Shown: positions 51,086 through 60,957, numbered from the stretch's first letter. The stretch is DNA of 64,000 nt from Chitinophaga pinensis DSM 2588 (GCF_000024005.1 NC_013132.1:1054001-1118000), one strand, 5' to 3'. Numbers and translations: made by a program. Notes: generated from the letters alone by a model not told the origin.

Positions 51086-54000
51086 TTATTCTGCACGGAC
51101 AGGGCCGACAGGTTTCTGCACAGCAGGTGTTTCTTTTATGTCTTTCATCAACAATTCGACTGTTTTCTCCAGTTGCGGATCTTTCCCTGCAATCACTTCC
51201 TGTGGGGTCATTTCGACTACCACATCAGGAGCGACGCCTTTATTTTCAATGATCCATTTGCCATCCTTACTGAAGATACCCAGGCGTGGCGCCGTTACAA
51301 ATCCGCCATCCATCAGTGCCGGATAGTTATAGATTCCCACCAGTATACCCATCGTTGTTGTACCTACCAGCGGCCCCAGTTTCTTCTCATGGAACATGAA
51401 TGGCATCAGGTCGCCGCCAGAGCCGGCATAACTGTTAGTGATCATAGCTTTCGGACCAAAGATGGCATTACCCGGCGTCGTCATCGGCAAGCCTTCACGT
51501 GTACCCCAGTAGTTGAGCAGATCACGGTTCAGCAGGTCGATGACATAGTCAGCCGCAGAGCCGCCACCGTTGAAGCGTTCGTCTATGATAACGCCTTTCT
51601 TGTCCAGCTGGGAGAAGTAGTAACGGTTGAAGTAAGTGTACCCATCTCCGCCGGTGTTGGGCATATAGACATAAGCAAGTTTGCCATTGCTCAGCTGGTC
51701 TACCTTTTTACGGTTGCCTTCTACCCAATCCATTTCCCGTAGTGCCGCTTCTGAATTAAGCGGTATCACCGTGTATTCTTTTGCGCCATTGGCATCAGGT
51801 TGCTGGTTGACCAGTATACGTACCTGTTTACCGGCAGTACTCTGAAACAGGCTGTAAATTTCTGTATTGCTGCTGACAGGCACACCATTCACTGCAATGA
51901 GATAATCGCCTTCTTTTACCTTGATACCTGGTTGCGTCAGCGGTGCCCTGAACTGTGGGTTCCAGTTCAGACCGGAATATATCTTCTTAAAGCGATAGTG
52001 CCCGTTTTCAATGCTGTAGTCAGCACCCAGTAGGCCTCCTGATTCAATGACTGGTTTGGGTGCATCACCCTGTCCGACATAAGCATGGCCGATCACCAGT
52101 TCACTCATCATTTCGTTGAACAGATAGTTAAGATCTTCCCTGTGACCAACATAAGGCAGGAAACGCTGGTACTTCTTTTTTATGGCTTTCCAGTCGGCGC
52201 CATGCATATTATCAACATAAAAGAAATCTCTTTCAATACGCCAGAGTTCATCAAACATCTGTGGCCACTCAGCAGCAGGATCTACGAGTGTGCGAACGTT
52301 ACTTATCTGCAATGTTCCTTCGCCTGCATTTGCTTTACTACCGGTGCCAACGATACCACAGGAGCCTGATGCCATATACAACAGCTTTTCTCCGTTCTGG
52401 CTGACTGTATAACCATCGATGCCGCTCATCAGCACATCGCTTTTACGTTTGGTAATATCGTAGCTGTATAGTGTATTGCCGGAACGATACAGGAGTTTGT
52501 TGGCAACAAGTCCGTTCAGCTGTGAATATTCATCAGCAGGTAAAGGCAATGCAACAATACGCTGATCAATATTCGCAAGGTCAATAGCAGTCTGTGTTTT
52601 CGAAGAATCTTTTGTATCTGATTTTGCATCTGATTTCTCCTCTTTTTCATTCTTCTCCTGTTCATCATCGCTTTCAGGTGCCAGCAGAGAAGGTGCATTG
52701 GCAGAGAGTACGATCGCATAGATACTACTGCGGACAGGGTGTTCGTAGGACGTCATGTCCAGCCAGCCGGTATTCTGTGCATAGTTGGTACTCGCGATAA
52801 AGAAGATGTATTTGCCATTTTTACTGAAGACAGGTTCTGCTGCTTCACTACGGCCATCTGTTGCCTGAGTGCTTTTTTTATCAGCAATATTGTAGAGGAA
52901 TACTGCCTGCAGACTATTCGGTAAACGCTTGTTGTAGGTGATCCAGCGGGAATCAGGACTCCAGTTGGCACTAAACGTCTGATCCGGACGATCGTAACTG
53001 TCTTCGTCGATCTGCGTTACTTTTTTGCTTTCTGTATCGACATAGTACAGGCGTAATTTTTTATCTGCAAAGAGTATTTTCTTGCTGTCCGGCGACCACA
53101 AAGGACTATAGAAAAAGCTTGTTTCGCCCAGCGGAATGATCTGTGCAGGCTTTTCTGCTTTCTGATCACGGATATGTAAAGCATATTCACCACCGGCATC
53201 AGAGAAGTAGGCGATGGACTTGCCATCCGGTGACCATACAGGTGCACGCTCATGTACACCGGGGGTAGCGGTGATGTTACGGATGTTACCTTTTTCTGCG
53301 GGAACGGTCAGTACGTCGCCACGAAACTCTACAGCAGCACGCACGCCGGTAGGTGAGAGGTTGACATTTCTGAGAGCGCCAACAGTAGCGTTGATATAAT
53401 GAGGTCTTTTGTAGGGCAGGTCTGCTTCCAGGCTGATTGTTAATGCCGTGCTTTTATTGGAAGCAGCGTCCCATTTGTTGATCCTGCCAGCTTGTTCATA
53501 CACCAGTGTTTTACCATCAGAGAACAGGGTTTTAACATCGTAGTCTTTATGACTGGAGATCTGTGTAAGGGTCTTTCCGGAGATGGAATAACGGAAGATG
53601 TTCATCGTACCGTTTCTGTCGCTCAGGAAGTATACATCGTTACCCAGCCATACGGGGCGGATGTTGTTGGCGCCGGCATCCGGTATTTCGATGACTGTAT
53701 TTGTCTGGTTGTTGAATATCCAGATCTTAGGCATGTTACCGCCTCTATAATGTTTGAAGGGGCGATAGGTACCAGATCTTTCAGTAGGATCGGGGTTTTT
53801 GATATAAGCGGTATACAATCCGTCAGGAGAGATATTTCCCTGGTGTGCTTCCGGCATTTTCAATTTAACCGGCATACCGCCGTTGACGCTCACTTCAAAC
53901 AATTGCTGGAAGCGCATGGAGAAGGAATTGCGTGTAGATGCAAAAAGGATCTTGTCATTGCCATGCCAGCCCCGTACGATATCCGCATCGGGATGGTGGG

Positions 54001-54313
54001 TGATACGACGGGGAATACCGCCGTTGACGGATACGACATAGAGATCGACATTGCCATCATAGTTACCGCTAAAGGCAATCCATTTACCATCCGGAGATAA
54101 CATAGGTTCAAGTTCGACATCCGGGTTGACGGTGATGCGTTGTGGATGTTGGCCATTTTCATCAGTGGTCCAGATATCACCTGCATAGTTAAATGCAATC
54201 TGATGCTGACTGATAGACGGAGAGCGCAATAACAGGGTTTCTGTTGATTGCGCTGTAGCTATGGCGCAGGCAAGGCCTGTCAGCATAAGCAGGGTAGCGG
54301 GTCTGTGTAACAT
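51086..54313 (-). CDS. Tricorn-type S41 peptidase with WD40-like repeats
   Basis: A 1075-residue secreted peptidase related to the tricorn protease. After a signal peptide (cleavage near ATAQ) come beta-propeller units of the PD40/TolB kind (LSPDGKWIAFSGNYDGNVDLYV, GLYTAYIKN, VWSPDGKSIAYFSD, LWSPDSKKILFAD, SANWSPDSRWITY). A charged linker follows (about 545-575). Next is a tricorn-specific helical domain (FDELWRIERDFFYVDNMHGADW), then a PDZ domain (INGVPVSSNTEIYSLFQ), and the S41 core with FNGGGSAADYVIDLL and the nucleophile NSYAGSGGDLMPFMF (Ser about 971). It likely degrades peptides in the periplasm. Confidence 0.93.
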   Translation of the reverse strand: MLHRPATLLMLTGLACAIATAQSTETLLLRSPSISQHQIAFNYAGDIWTTDENGQHPQRITVNPDVELEPMLSPDGKWIAFSGNYDGNVDLYVVSVNGGIPRRITHHPDADIVRGWHGNDKILFASTRNSFSMRFQQLFEVSVNGGMPVKLKMPEAHQGNISPDGLYTAYIKNPDPTERSGTYRPFKHYRGGNMPKIWIFNNQTNTVIEIPDAGANNIRPVWLGNDVYFLSDRNGTMNIFRYSISGKTLTQISSHKDYDVKTLFSDGKTLVYEQAGRINKWDAASNKSTALTISLEADLPYKRPHYINATVGALRNVNLSPTGVRAAVEFRGDVLTVPAEKGNIRNITATPGVHERAPVWSPDGKSIAYFSDAGGEYALHIRDQKAEKPAQIIPLGETSFFYSPLWSPDSKKILFADKKLRLYYVDTESKKVTQIDEDSYDRPDQTFSANWSPDSRWITYNKRLPNSLQAVFLYNIADKKSTQATDGRSEAAEPVFSKNGKYIFFIASTNYAQNTGWLDMTSYEHPVRSSIYAIVLSANAPSLLAPESDDEQEKNEKEEKSDAKSDTKDSSKTQTAIDLANIDQRIVALPLPADEYSQLNGLVANKLLYRSGNTLYSYDITKRKSDVLMSGIDGYTVSQNGEKLLYMASGSCGIVGTGSKANAGEGTLQISNVRTLVDPAAEWPQMFDELWRIERDFFYVDNMHGADWKAIKKKYQRFLPYVGHREDLNYLFNEMMSELVIGHAYVGQGDAPKPVIESGGLLGADYSIENGHYRFKKIYSGLNWNPQFRAPLTQPGIKVKEGDYLIAVNGVPVSSNTEIYSLFQSTAGKQVRILVNQQPDANGAKEYTVIPLNSEAALREMDWVEGNRKKVDQLSNGKLAYVYMPNTGGDGYTYFNRYYFSQLDKKGVIIDERFNGGGSAADYVIDLLNRDLLNYWGTREGLPMTTPGNAIFGPKAMITNSYAGSGGDLMPFMFHEKKLGPLVGTTTMGILVGIYNYPALMDGGFVTAPRLGIFSKDGKWIIENKGVAPDVVVEMTPQEVIAGKDPQLEKTVELLMKDIKETPAVQKPVGPVRAE

Positions 54314-55101
54314 TTGGGTCTGATTAAACTGTTGAAGTGTATATACTAATTTATACTTTTTCTCAGGTAAGTGGATACGGGAAAGTACTGAATCTGGAAG
54401 GAAATATGCTTAGACAGGCAAGGTAAAGGCTCGTTACAGCCATATCTGTTCTTAATCCTACATTGATGCTTCGTTCAAAGACGGAGGATTAACGTAGCAG
54501 ATAAGGGATTATACCAAAGTAATAAAGTTATATATGGAAGATCAGCTACACAAAGAGCCTTAAACGTGCTGCTGGCAAGGAGTTGACGGTTTATCCTACG
54601 TGACGGACCGTATAGAAAATGGTGTTATAACAGACTAAATATATTGTTAGGATGACTAATTGACGATTTGTGGAAAGGCTTGACAATGGCGGGATGTAAC
54701 GATGTCATAAATGCCTTGAAGAAGTATTGTTACGTCTTAAAATGATCAGAGCCTGATGAAGATCAGGCTCTTTCTTTTCCCTCAAAATAACCATTAAAGA
54801 CACGACTATTTATGTGTATAAATAGCGTGACCGGTAATGCAGTTTACTATAAATATTAAATATTAAAAAGATGTTAACTAATCAATAACAGATGTGGAAA
54901 TATTTAATTATTATAATATTGTGAAACAACTAGTTAATATTTGATAATATTTATGCATATGTAAAAAGCATCTTATTGCAGAAATATTTTGCGTGCTGTA
55001 AACTTATCTAGCAGGTAGATATTTCTCTTATCTTAAAAACAAATTTCATGTGTGAAAGACTTACATTCATTACTTGAATAGGTTAACCATATAATGTTGT
55101 C
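54314..55101. other. 788-base region without a recognisable gene
   Basis: Only short open frames occur. A perfect hairpin with a T-run on the plus strand (54748-54777) lies inside, but no plus-strand gene precedes it. The part after it (54780-55100) is very AT-rich and belongs to the control region of comEC. No tRNA, tmRNA, RNase P or SRP RNA pattern was found. Confidence 0.5.
54748..54777 (+). terminator. Plus-strand terminator without an assigned gene
   Basis: A 10-bp stem AGAGCCTGAT/ATCAGGCTCT (54748-54757 with 54762-54771) and a 4-base loop, followed by TTCTTTT. It points to a transcript entering from the left, either antisense to the S41 peptidase's upstream region or an unrecognised RNA. 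Confidence 0.7.
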
Positions 55102-57186
55102 ATGTTTGTTAGCTTTCTGAAAGGTGCGCCATTTCTGCGCCTGATAATAGGTGTATCCGCAGGCATATTTATACAAATATTTCTGTCATTAAATGTCCCG
55201 ATGATATTAGCTGTAATGGCTTTTGCGGGCGTGTTGTTGTTTGTTTCAGCAAGACTGCCACTGGTAGTACGATATCGGTATGACTGGTGGCGGGGCATTG
55301 CCTTACAATGCCTGGTTGCCGGTAGTGGATGTTTGCTGGTCGTGTTGTCAGATGTGCGTTATCACGGTTATTATTTTGAAAACAGTGTTCAAGCCGGAGA
55401 TCTGCTGCAGGTAAGGCTGGAGGAGCCGGTGCAGGCAAAGAAAAAGACGTTTAAAACGATCGCTCAGGTACGATATGTTGTACGTGGCAACATGCGTATA
55501 CCTGCAAAGGGGCGTTTACTGGTTTATTTACAGATCGACAGTAATGCCCGTCGATTGCGACAGGGAGATCAGTTATTGATAAAGAATAACAGTGTCCCTG
55601 TATCGCGTAGTGGTAATCCGGGTGCATTTGATCACCGGAGTTATTGTGAATGGCAGCAGATTTACCGGCAGGTGTATCTGCAACAGGATGCCTGGCATTT
55701 GTTGCAGGAAAGAGAGGAATCTTCTATACAAAGGTGGCTGCATGTAAGTCGCGGGTATTGTTTACAAACCTTGCAGCAGTATATCGGTGGGCGCGAAGCT
55801 GCATTAGCGGCGGCTTTGCTGATAGGATACCGCTATGATCTGGATCCGGAGATGGTACAGGATTATACGAATACGGGTATCGTTCATATTATCGCTATTT
55901 CGGGTATGCACCTGGCGCTGATATATGGCGCTTTGTTATGGTTGTTGCGCTGGTGGCCTGCGCAGCGTTTCGCCGACATGCTGAAAGGAATATTGATTAT
56001 TGTATTGCTGTGGGCATTTACACTGTTGACGGGAGGAGCGGCCTCTGTCTTACGTGCGACCGTGATGTTTACTTTTCTGACACTGGGGAAGTTTTTGCTG
56101 CAACGGCATACGAATGTATATAATACCCTGGCGGCATCCGCATTCCTGTTATTGTGTTATGAACCCAGGTTATTGCTGGATGTAGGTTTTCAGCTGTCGT
56201 ACCTGGCAGTACTGAGTATTGTAGTGGCTTACCGCCGCTTATATTATCAGTTGCGGTTTGACAATAAATATTTGAACAGACTATGGGATATGACAGCACT
56301 GACACTGGCAGCACAGCTGTTTACGTTACCGGTATCACTTTATTACTTTCATCAGTTTCCTTTGTATTTCCTGCCGGCTAATATGATGGCAGTGCCTCTG
56401 TCAACAGTCGTATTGTATGGAGAGCTGTTACTGTTAATCGTCGGACGTATACCTGCTATCGCCGTTATGGTGGGTTCTTTGCTGAAAATGATCATGCAGC
56501 TGATGAACACACTGGTTAATCAGATCGGTCATTTGCCAGGCGCCCTGATGGCAGATACGCAACTACCTTTATTCAGTGTATTATGTCTATATGCCTGTAT
56601 CGGCGGACTGCTCCTTTGGATGATGCACCAATGGAAGCCGGGGCTGTATGTATTGCTGCTTGCGATGACCAGCTGGAGTGTAGGAAGCATGTTCCTTCGC
56701 CTGAATGAACAACATCAGCGGAAAATGGTTGTTTATAACATACCCGGGCATACCGTGGTGGATATGGTGAGCGGACGCCGCGCATGGCGTTTGACCGGAA
56801 AGGGAATTACGGATACTGTATACGACCGTTATCTGCGACCGGCATATGTTTATTATGGTATCGGGGAAATCGCCGGAACCTGTGCTGAGGAGTCTCTTTT
56901 TCCTGGGTTCAGGGTGCTGGTTGCCGGCAATAAGCGGCTGGTAATCGTGGATAGTATACTGCCGAAGAGATATCCGGAGAAAAAGTTGCGGACAGATTAT
57001 CTTTTACTTTCACATAATCCGCATGTGGATATCAAACAATTGGAAAAGATATTTGACGCAGCCTATTACATTTTTGACGCTTCTAACTCCCTGCGGAACA
57101 TTCAACGGTGGAAAAGTGATTGTTACGTGCTAACTTTGCGCTTCTTTTCGGTTCCGGATCAGGGAGCCTATGTTGTAAATTTCTAA
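55102..57186 (+). CDS. comEC: ComEC/Rec2 family DNA-uptake membrane protein
   Basis: A 694-residue polytopic membrane protein. The N-terminal membrane segments (GAPFLRLIIGVSAGIFIQIF) and the soluble OB-like DUF4131 part (about 95-190) precede the Competence domain (about 235-500). The latter has the signatures AALAAALLIGYRYDLDP, YTNTGIVHIIAISGMHLALI, LTGGAASVLRATVMF and LLLDVGFQLSYLAVLSIV. The C-terminal stretch (about 545-694) is soluble and lacks an evident HxHxDH metallo-beta-lactamase motif, as in many Bacteroidota homologues. The protein would form the channel for single-stranded DNA in natural transformation. purH follows after 12 bases in the same direction. Confidence 0.93.
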   Translation: MFVSFLKGAPFLRLIIGVSAGIFIQIFLSLNVPMILAVMAFAGVLLFVSARLPLVVRYRYDWWRGIALQCLVAGSGCLLVVLSDVRYHGYYFENSVQAGDLLQVRLEEPVQAKKKTFKTIAQVRYVVRGNMRIPAKGRLLVYLQIDSNARRLRQGDQLLIKNNSVPVSRSGNPGAFDHRSYCEWQQIYRQVYLQQDAWHLLQEREESSIQRWLHVSRGYCLQTLQQYIGGREAALAAALLIGYRYDLDPEMVQDYTNTGIVHIIAISGMHLALIYGALLWLLRWWPAQRFADMLKGILIIVLLWAFTLLTGGAASVLRATVMFTFLTLGKFLLQRHTNVYNTLAASAFLLLCYEPRLLLDVGFQLSYLAVLSIVVAYRRLYYQLRFDNKYLNRLWDMTALTLAAQLFTLPVSLYYFHQFPLYFLPANMMAVPLSTVVLYGELLLLIVGRIPAIAVMVGSLLKMIMQLMNTLVNQIGHLPGALMADTQLPLFSVLCLYACIGGLLLWMMHQWKPGLYVLLLAMTSWSVGSMFLRLNEQHQRKMVVYNIPGHTVVDMVSGRRAWRLTGKGITDTVYDRYLRPAYVYYGIGEIAGTCAEESLFPGFRVLVAGNKRLVIVDSILPKRYPEKKLRTDYLLLSHNPHVDIKQLEKIFDAAYYIFDASNSLRNIQRWKSDCYVLTLRFFSVPDQGAYVVNF

Positions 57187-57198
57187 TGATTTCCATAC

Positions 57199-58710
57199 AT
57201 GCAAAAGCAAATTAAATCTGCATTGATCTCCGTTTTCTATAAAGATAACCTGGAGAACATTGTTAAAAAGTTAGGTGAACAGGGAGTAACTATTTATTCA
57301 ACTGGTGGTACTCAGAAATTCATCGAGGACCTGGGCGTGAAATGTGTGGCAGTGGAAGAGCTGACAGCTTATCCTTCCATTCTGGGCGGACGTGTAAAGA
57401 CGTTACATCCGAAAATATTTGGTGGTATCCTGGCGCGCCGGGAAAACCTGCAGGATCTGGAGCAGCTGGCACAGTATGCTATTCCTGAGCTGGACCTGGT
57501 GATTGTTGACCTGTATCCGTTTGAGGAGACAGTAAAGAGTACAAAAGAGGAGCAGACCATCATCGAGAAAATTGATATCGGTGGCGTATCCCTGATCAGA
57601 GCGGCGGGTAAGAACTACAAAGATGTAGTGATCGTTGCTTCCAAAGATCAGTATGCTGATCTGGAGCAGGTGCTGAATAACGGTAACGGTACCAGCATTG
57701 AAGACCGCAGAGCATTTGCTGCAAAAGCATTTGAAGTGTGTGCTAATTACGATGTAGCTATCTCCCAGTACTTCCTGAACAATGAGCCTGCTGCATACTT
57801 CCAGGTATCTGCACCTCAGGGTCAGATCATGCGTTACGGAGAAAATCCGCATCAGAAAGGCGTATTCTACGGCAACCTTTCTGAAATATTCAATAAACTG
57901 CACGGTAAGGAGTTATCTTATAATAACCTGGTGGATGTTGACGCTGCCTGCCAGCTGATACAGGAATTCACAGAAACGACGTTCGCTGTTATCAAACATA
58001 CCAACGTATGTGGTATCGCGAGCCGTCCTACGCTGAAAGCAGCATGGGATGCAGCACTGGCTGGTGACAAGGAGAGCGCTTTCGGTGGCGTACTGGTAAC
58101 GAATGCAGTAATCGACAAAACGACTGCTGAATCTATCAGCGAAATTTTCTTCGAAATCCTGATTGCACCTGGTTTTGACGCTGATGCGCTGACTGTGCTG
58201 CAGGCTAAGAAGAACCGTATCCTGCTGCAGCAACTGCAGCCGGTGAAGGCGCCTTATGTATATAAAAATGTCCTGAACGGTGTTCTGCTGCAGGAAAATG
58301 ATAAAGGCAATTACCAGGAGTGGAATGAAGCGGGCGCAAGACCGTCTACCCCGGCTGAAAAAGCTGATCTGGAATTTGCTAACCTGGTATGTAAACACCT
58401 GAAATCTAACGCGATCGCGCTGGTAAAAGACAAACAGCTGATCGGGAAAGGTTGTGGACAGACTTCCCGTATCGATTCACTGCGCCACGCTATTGCGAAG
58501 GCCGCTCAGTTCAATTTCGATCTAAAAGGTGCTGCTATGGCTTCTGACGCTTTCTTCCCCTTTGACGATTGCGTACGCATCGCTCATGAAGAAGGTATCA
58601 CTTCCGTGATTCAGCCGGGAGGTTCCATGAGAGACAATGATTCAATAGAATTCTGCAAACAGAACGGTATGGTGATGGTTATGACCGGCACCCGCCACTT
58701 CAGACATTAA
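57199..58710 (+). CDS. purH: Bifunctional AICAR transformylase/IMP cyclohydrolase
   Basis: Catalyses the last two steps of IMP synthesis. It has 503 residues, typical. The N-terminal MGS-like cyclohydrolase domain (about 1-190) shows ALISVFYKDNLENIV, YSTGGTQKFIEDLG, GGRVKTLHPKIFGGIL and VDLYPFEETV. The transformylase domain (about 195-503) shows MRYGENPHQKGVFYG, ELSYNNLVDVDAACQLI, the catalytic Lys-His in FAVIKHTNVCG, and the C-terminal DAFFPFDDCVRIAHEEGI, QPGGSMRDNDSIEFC and MTGTRHFRH. It is co-directional with comEC (12-base gap) and ended by a strong terminator. Confidence 0.97.
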   Translation: MQKQIKSALISVFYKDNLENIVKKLGEQGVTIYSTGGTQKFIEDLGVKCVAVEELTAYPSILGGRVKTLHPKIFGGILARRENLQDLEQLAQYAIPELDLVIVDLYPFEETVKSTKEEQTIIEKIDIGGVSLIRAAGKNYKDVVIVASKDQYADLEQVLNNGNGTSIEDRRAFAAKAFEVCANYDVAISQYFLNNEPAAYFQVSAPQGQIMRYGENPHQKGVFYGNLSEIFNKLHGKELSYNNLVDVDAACQLIQEFTETTFAVIKHTNVCGIASRPTLKAAWDAALAGDKESAFGGVLVTNAVIDKTTAESISEIFFEILIAPGFDADALTVLQAKKNRILLQQLQPVKAPYVYKNVLNGVLLQENDKGNYQEWNEAGARPSTPAEKADLEFANLVCKHLKSNAIALVKDKQLIGKGCGQTSRIDSLRHAIAKAAQFNFDLKGAAMASDAFFPFDDCVRIAHEEGITSVIQPGGSMRDNDSIEFCKQNGMVMVMTGTRHFRH

Positions 58711-58738
58711 GTTTGTTCTGTATCTGCAAAAGCATATT

Positions 58739-58769
58739 AAAAAGCACTGGCTGATGCCAGTGCTTTTTT
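58739..58769 (+). terminator. Intrinsic terminator of purH
   Basis: A 13-bp stem (58739-58751 with 58756-58768) with a 4-base loop and a run of six T residues. Confidence 0.92.
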
Positions 58770-58802
58770 GCTAAAAATTCTTTACTATTGTCCATCTAAT
58801 CT

Positions 58803-59381
58803 ATGGCCTTTTTACACCATAATATCATGAAAGATGCTGATGATGCCGTGTTGATCCTGGAGTACAAACGCTCCGGTCAGCTCGACTATCTGGCTGCGTT
58901 GTACCAACGCTACATGAATCTGGTATATGGTGTATGTCTCCGCTATTTTGATGAAGAGTCCAGTAAGGATGTCGTTATGCAGATCTTTGAGGAGCTGATC
59001 GTTAAGTTGCAGCAGCATGAGGTTCAGAACTTTAAGAGCTGGCTGCATGTGCTGACGAAGAACCATTGTCTGATGAAACTGCGTTCCATGAAAAACAGGG
59101 AGGGAAAGGAAATTTCCCTTGACGGACTACCTGTTATGGAAAATGACTCTTTTGCACATCATGAGAATGGAGTTAACATAGAAGTACATCTGCAGGGCAT
59201 GGAAAAATGCCTGGATGCTTTGCCGGAAGAGCAGAAGCGAAGTGTAGATCTATTCTATCTCAAAGAGAAAAGCTATAAAGAGGTCGCGGATATCACCGGA
59301 TATGACATGAAAAAGGTCAAAAGTTATATCCAGAATGGTAAGCGCAACCTGAAAATCTGTATGGAACAACAAGATGCCTGA
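58803..59381 (+). CDS. ECF-type RNA polymerase sigma factor
   Basis: A 192-residue sigma factor. Region 2 is at about 25-95 (YLAALYQRYMNLVYGVCLRYFDEESSKDVVMQIFEELI, FKSWLHVLTKNHCLMKLRS). Region 4 is at about 130-185 (LDALPEEQKRSVDLFYLKEKSYKEVADITGYDMKKVKSYIQNGKRNLK). A second Met at 58827 (MKDADDAVLILEY) may be the real start, because most relatives begin there. It overlaps the next gene by 8 bases, so the pair is translationally coupled. TACTATTG at 58783-58790 is a one-mismatch -7 element. Confidence 0.92.
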   Translation: MAFLHHNIMKDADDAVLILEYKRSGQLDYLAALYQRYMNLVYGVCLRYFDEESSKDVVMQIFEELIVKLQQHEVQNFKSWLHVLTKNHCLMKLRSMKNREGKEISLDGLPVMENDSFAHHENGVNIEVHLQGMEKCLDALPEEQKRSVDLFYLKEKSYKEVADITGYDMKKVKSYIQNGKRNLKICMEQQDA

Positions 59382-60735
59382 TAAGCACAGTCATATGAAC
59401 CATAGCGTTGATCCGGAGCTGATCCGCAAATATCTGGCAGGAGAGCTGGATAATAAGGCGATGCATGCTCTGGAGAAGCAGGCGCTGGATGATCCGTTTC
59501 TGGCGGATGCCCTGGACGGGTTTGCTGAGCGCAAGCCTGATCAGCGGATGCATCTGGCTGATCTTAGCAAGCGATTGGAGGTTCGTGTAAAGGGTAAGGA
59601 AGAGCGGAAAATTATCCCGATGATCAACCTGGACAGGCGTTGGCTGGCAGCGGCAGGTATCCTGTTGCTGGTGATGGGTGGTTTGTTCTGGATGTGGCGT
59701 TCCGGTTTCAGGGGCGCTCAGTCTATTGCCTACAAATCTGCAGATGTAGCAGATAGTGCTATTACTGATACCTTACAATATTATAACCAGGAAGAACCGA
59801 TGGCCTGGGGCAATAAAGCCGAAAAACTCCGGGGTATCAGCATCGCTCCGGATACCGGCAGCCATATTTTCCCCGGAAATATGGCTGCTGAGTCTAAGGG
59901 CATTGCAGGTATTTTAAGAAGAGAATCGGATACCGTGGCGCTGGCAATGGCGCCGGCACCGTCGCCTGTTGCAGCTGCACCGACCTTTATGGCAGAAAAG
60001 GCAGACAGAGCGGATACCATTGATACGAAGATTGTGGATGTGGCCATCGCCAATCCCAAAGAGATAATGCCTGAGAAAGAGAAAGAAAGTGATGCGCGAT
60101 ACAGAAACCTATATGCCGCAAAACCAATCGTCGCTAACCGCTTTATCAGGGGGCAGGTCAACGATGGAAAAACCGGTCTGGCTGGTGTTGCGGTAAGACT
60201 TGAGGGTACCACACAAGGAGTGGTGACAGGGGCGGATGGTTTCTTCTCGCTGAATGTACCGGATACGGCAAAAAATGTGAATCTTGTTACATCCTATATC
60301 GGATTTAAACAGCAAAGACTGAGTGTTTCACCAAGAGAGAATCACCTGGATATTACTCTGAAAGAAGATAATAGTAGTCTGAGCGATGTAGTCGTAACCG
60401 GTTATGATAAAAAGTTCAGCAAGAAACCGGGTAATATTTATCAGCCACCAATGCCAGCGGAAGGATACGACAGTTATAATGAATACCTTTCAAAGAATAC
60501 CCGTTATCCTGCTTCCGCAGCTGCTGATAATGTAAAGGGCAGGGTAAAAGTGTCGTTCCGGGTACAGCCTGACGGCTCACTGGAAGACTTTAAGATAGTC
60601 AGACGTTTACAGCCTGACTGTGATGCGGAAGCATTGCGATTGATAAAAGAAGGCCCCGGATGGACGCCTGCATCCGATAGAACGACAGCGCGCGTTACCG
60701 TGGAAGTTTATTTCCCGGCTAAAACTCCCAGATAA
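59374..60735 (+). CDS. Anti-sigma/CarboxypepD_reg/TonB C-terminal fusion protein
   Basis: A 453-residue protein in one membrane pass. Residues about 8-60 form a cytosolic helical anti-sigma-like domain (VDPELIRKYLAGELDNKAMHALEKQALDDP...). A membrane segment lies at about 88-107 (WLAAAGILLLVMGGLFW). A periplasmic linker follows. A CarboxypepD_reg beta-sandwich lies at about 255-335 (RGQVNDGKTGLAGVAVRLEG, GADGFFSLNVP). A SusC-like TonB-box motif LSDVVVTGYDKK follows directly. A TonB C-terminal domain lies at about 375-450 (YNEYLSKNTRYP, GRVKVSFRVQPDGSLEDFKI). It is coupled to the sigma factor upstream and probably its regulator, tied to envelope or TonB-dependent functions. Confidence 0.85.
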   Translation: MPDKHSHMNHSVDPELIRKYLAGELDNKAMHALEKQALDDPFLADALDGFAERKPDQRMHLADLSKRLEVRVKGKEERKIIPMINLDRRWLAAAGILLLVMGGLFWMWRSGFRGAQSIAYKSADVADSAITDTLQYYNQEEPMAWGNKAEKLRGISIAPDTGSHIFPGNMAAESKGIAGILRRESDTVALAMAPAPSPVAAAPTFMAEKADRADTIDTKIVDVAIANPKEIMPEKEKESDARYRNLYAAKPIVANRFIRGQVNDGKTGLAGVAVRLEGTTQGVVTGADGFFSLNVPDTAKNVNLVTSYIGFKQQRLSVSPRENHLDITLKEDNSSLSDVVVTGYDKKFSKKPGNIYQPPMPAEGYDSYNEYLSKNTRYPASAAADNVKGRVKVSFRVQPDGSLEDFKIVRRLQPDCDAEALRLIKEGPGWTPASDRTTARVTVEVYFPAKTPR

Positions 60736-60744
60736 TTAAATTAA

Positions 60745-60945
60745 CTACCTGTTTTGCTTCATTGCTTTGACAATTTTCCGTGTTCTACGGTCTTCCCGTG
60801 CATTTTGAAGGGATATAACGGCCCATATAGCGGCAGGGATCCAGCCGATCAATGTGATCTGTAGTAACAGGCATAATATACCTGTTAAGATCTTTCCTCT
60901 TAACATAAAGGAGAGCCAGGGTAACAAGATGGCGATAAGTGTCAT
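60745..60945 (-). CDS. YqaE/Pmp3 family small membrane protein
   Basis: A 66-residue protein with two membrane helices (about 2-22 and 26-48). It matches the Pmp3/YqaE (UPF0057) pattern: LIAILLPWLSFMLRGKILTGILCLLLQITLIGWIPAAIWAVISLQNAR. Known relatives are small proteolipids of the inner membrane linked to salt and membrane-potential stress. The C-terminal tail is basic (RRTRKIVKAMKQNR). It converges on the preceding anti-sigma fusion gene with a 9-base gap and lies 12 bases after lutB on the same strand. Confidence 0.82.
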   Translation of the reverse strand: MTLIAILLPWLSFMLRGKILTGILCLLLQITLIGWIPAAIWAVISLQNAREDRRTRKIVKAMKQNR

Positions 60946-60957
60946 ATCAAAAAGGTA

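Noticed and set aside
49909..51096. Open frame of 395 codons antisense to carB
   Set aside because: Entirely opposite the second ATP-grasp half of carB; the product is rich in Phe/His/Gln/Arg as expected from a mirror frame of a conserved gene.
54314..55101. tmRNA, RNase P RNA, SRP RNA or tRNA in the large gap
   Set aside because: No T-loop, CCA-end, P-RNA core or SRP tetraloop pattern could be found by eye.
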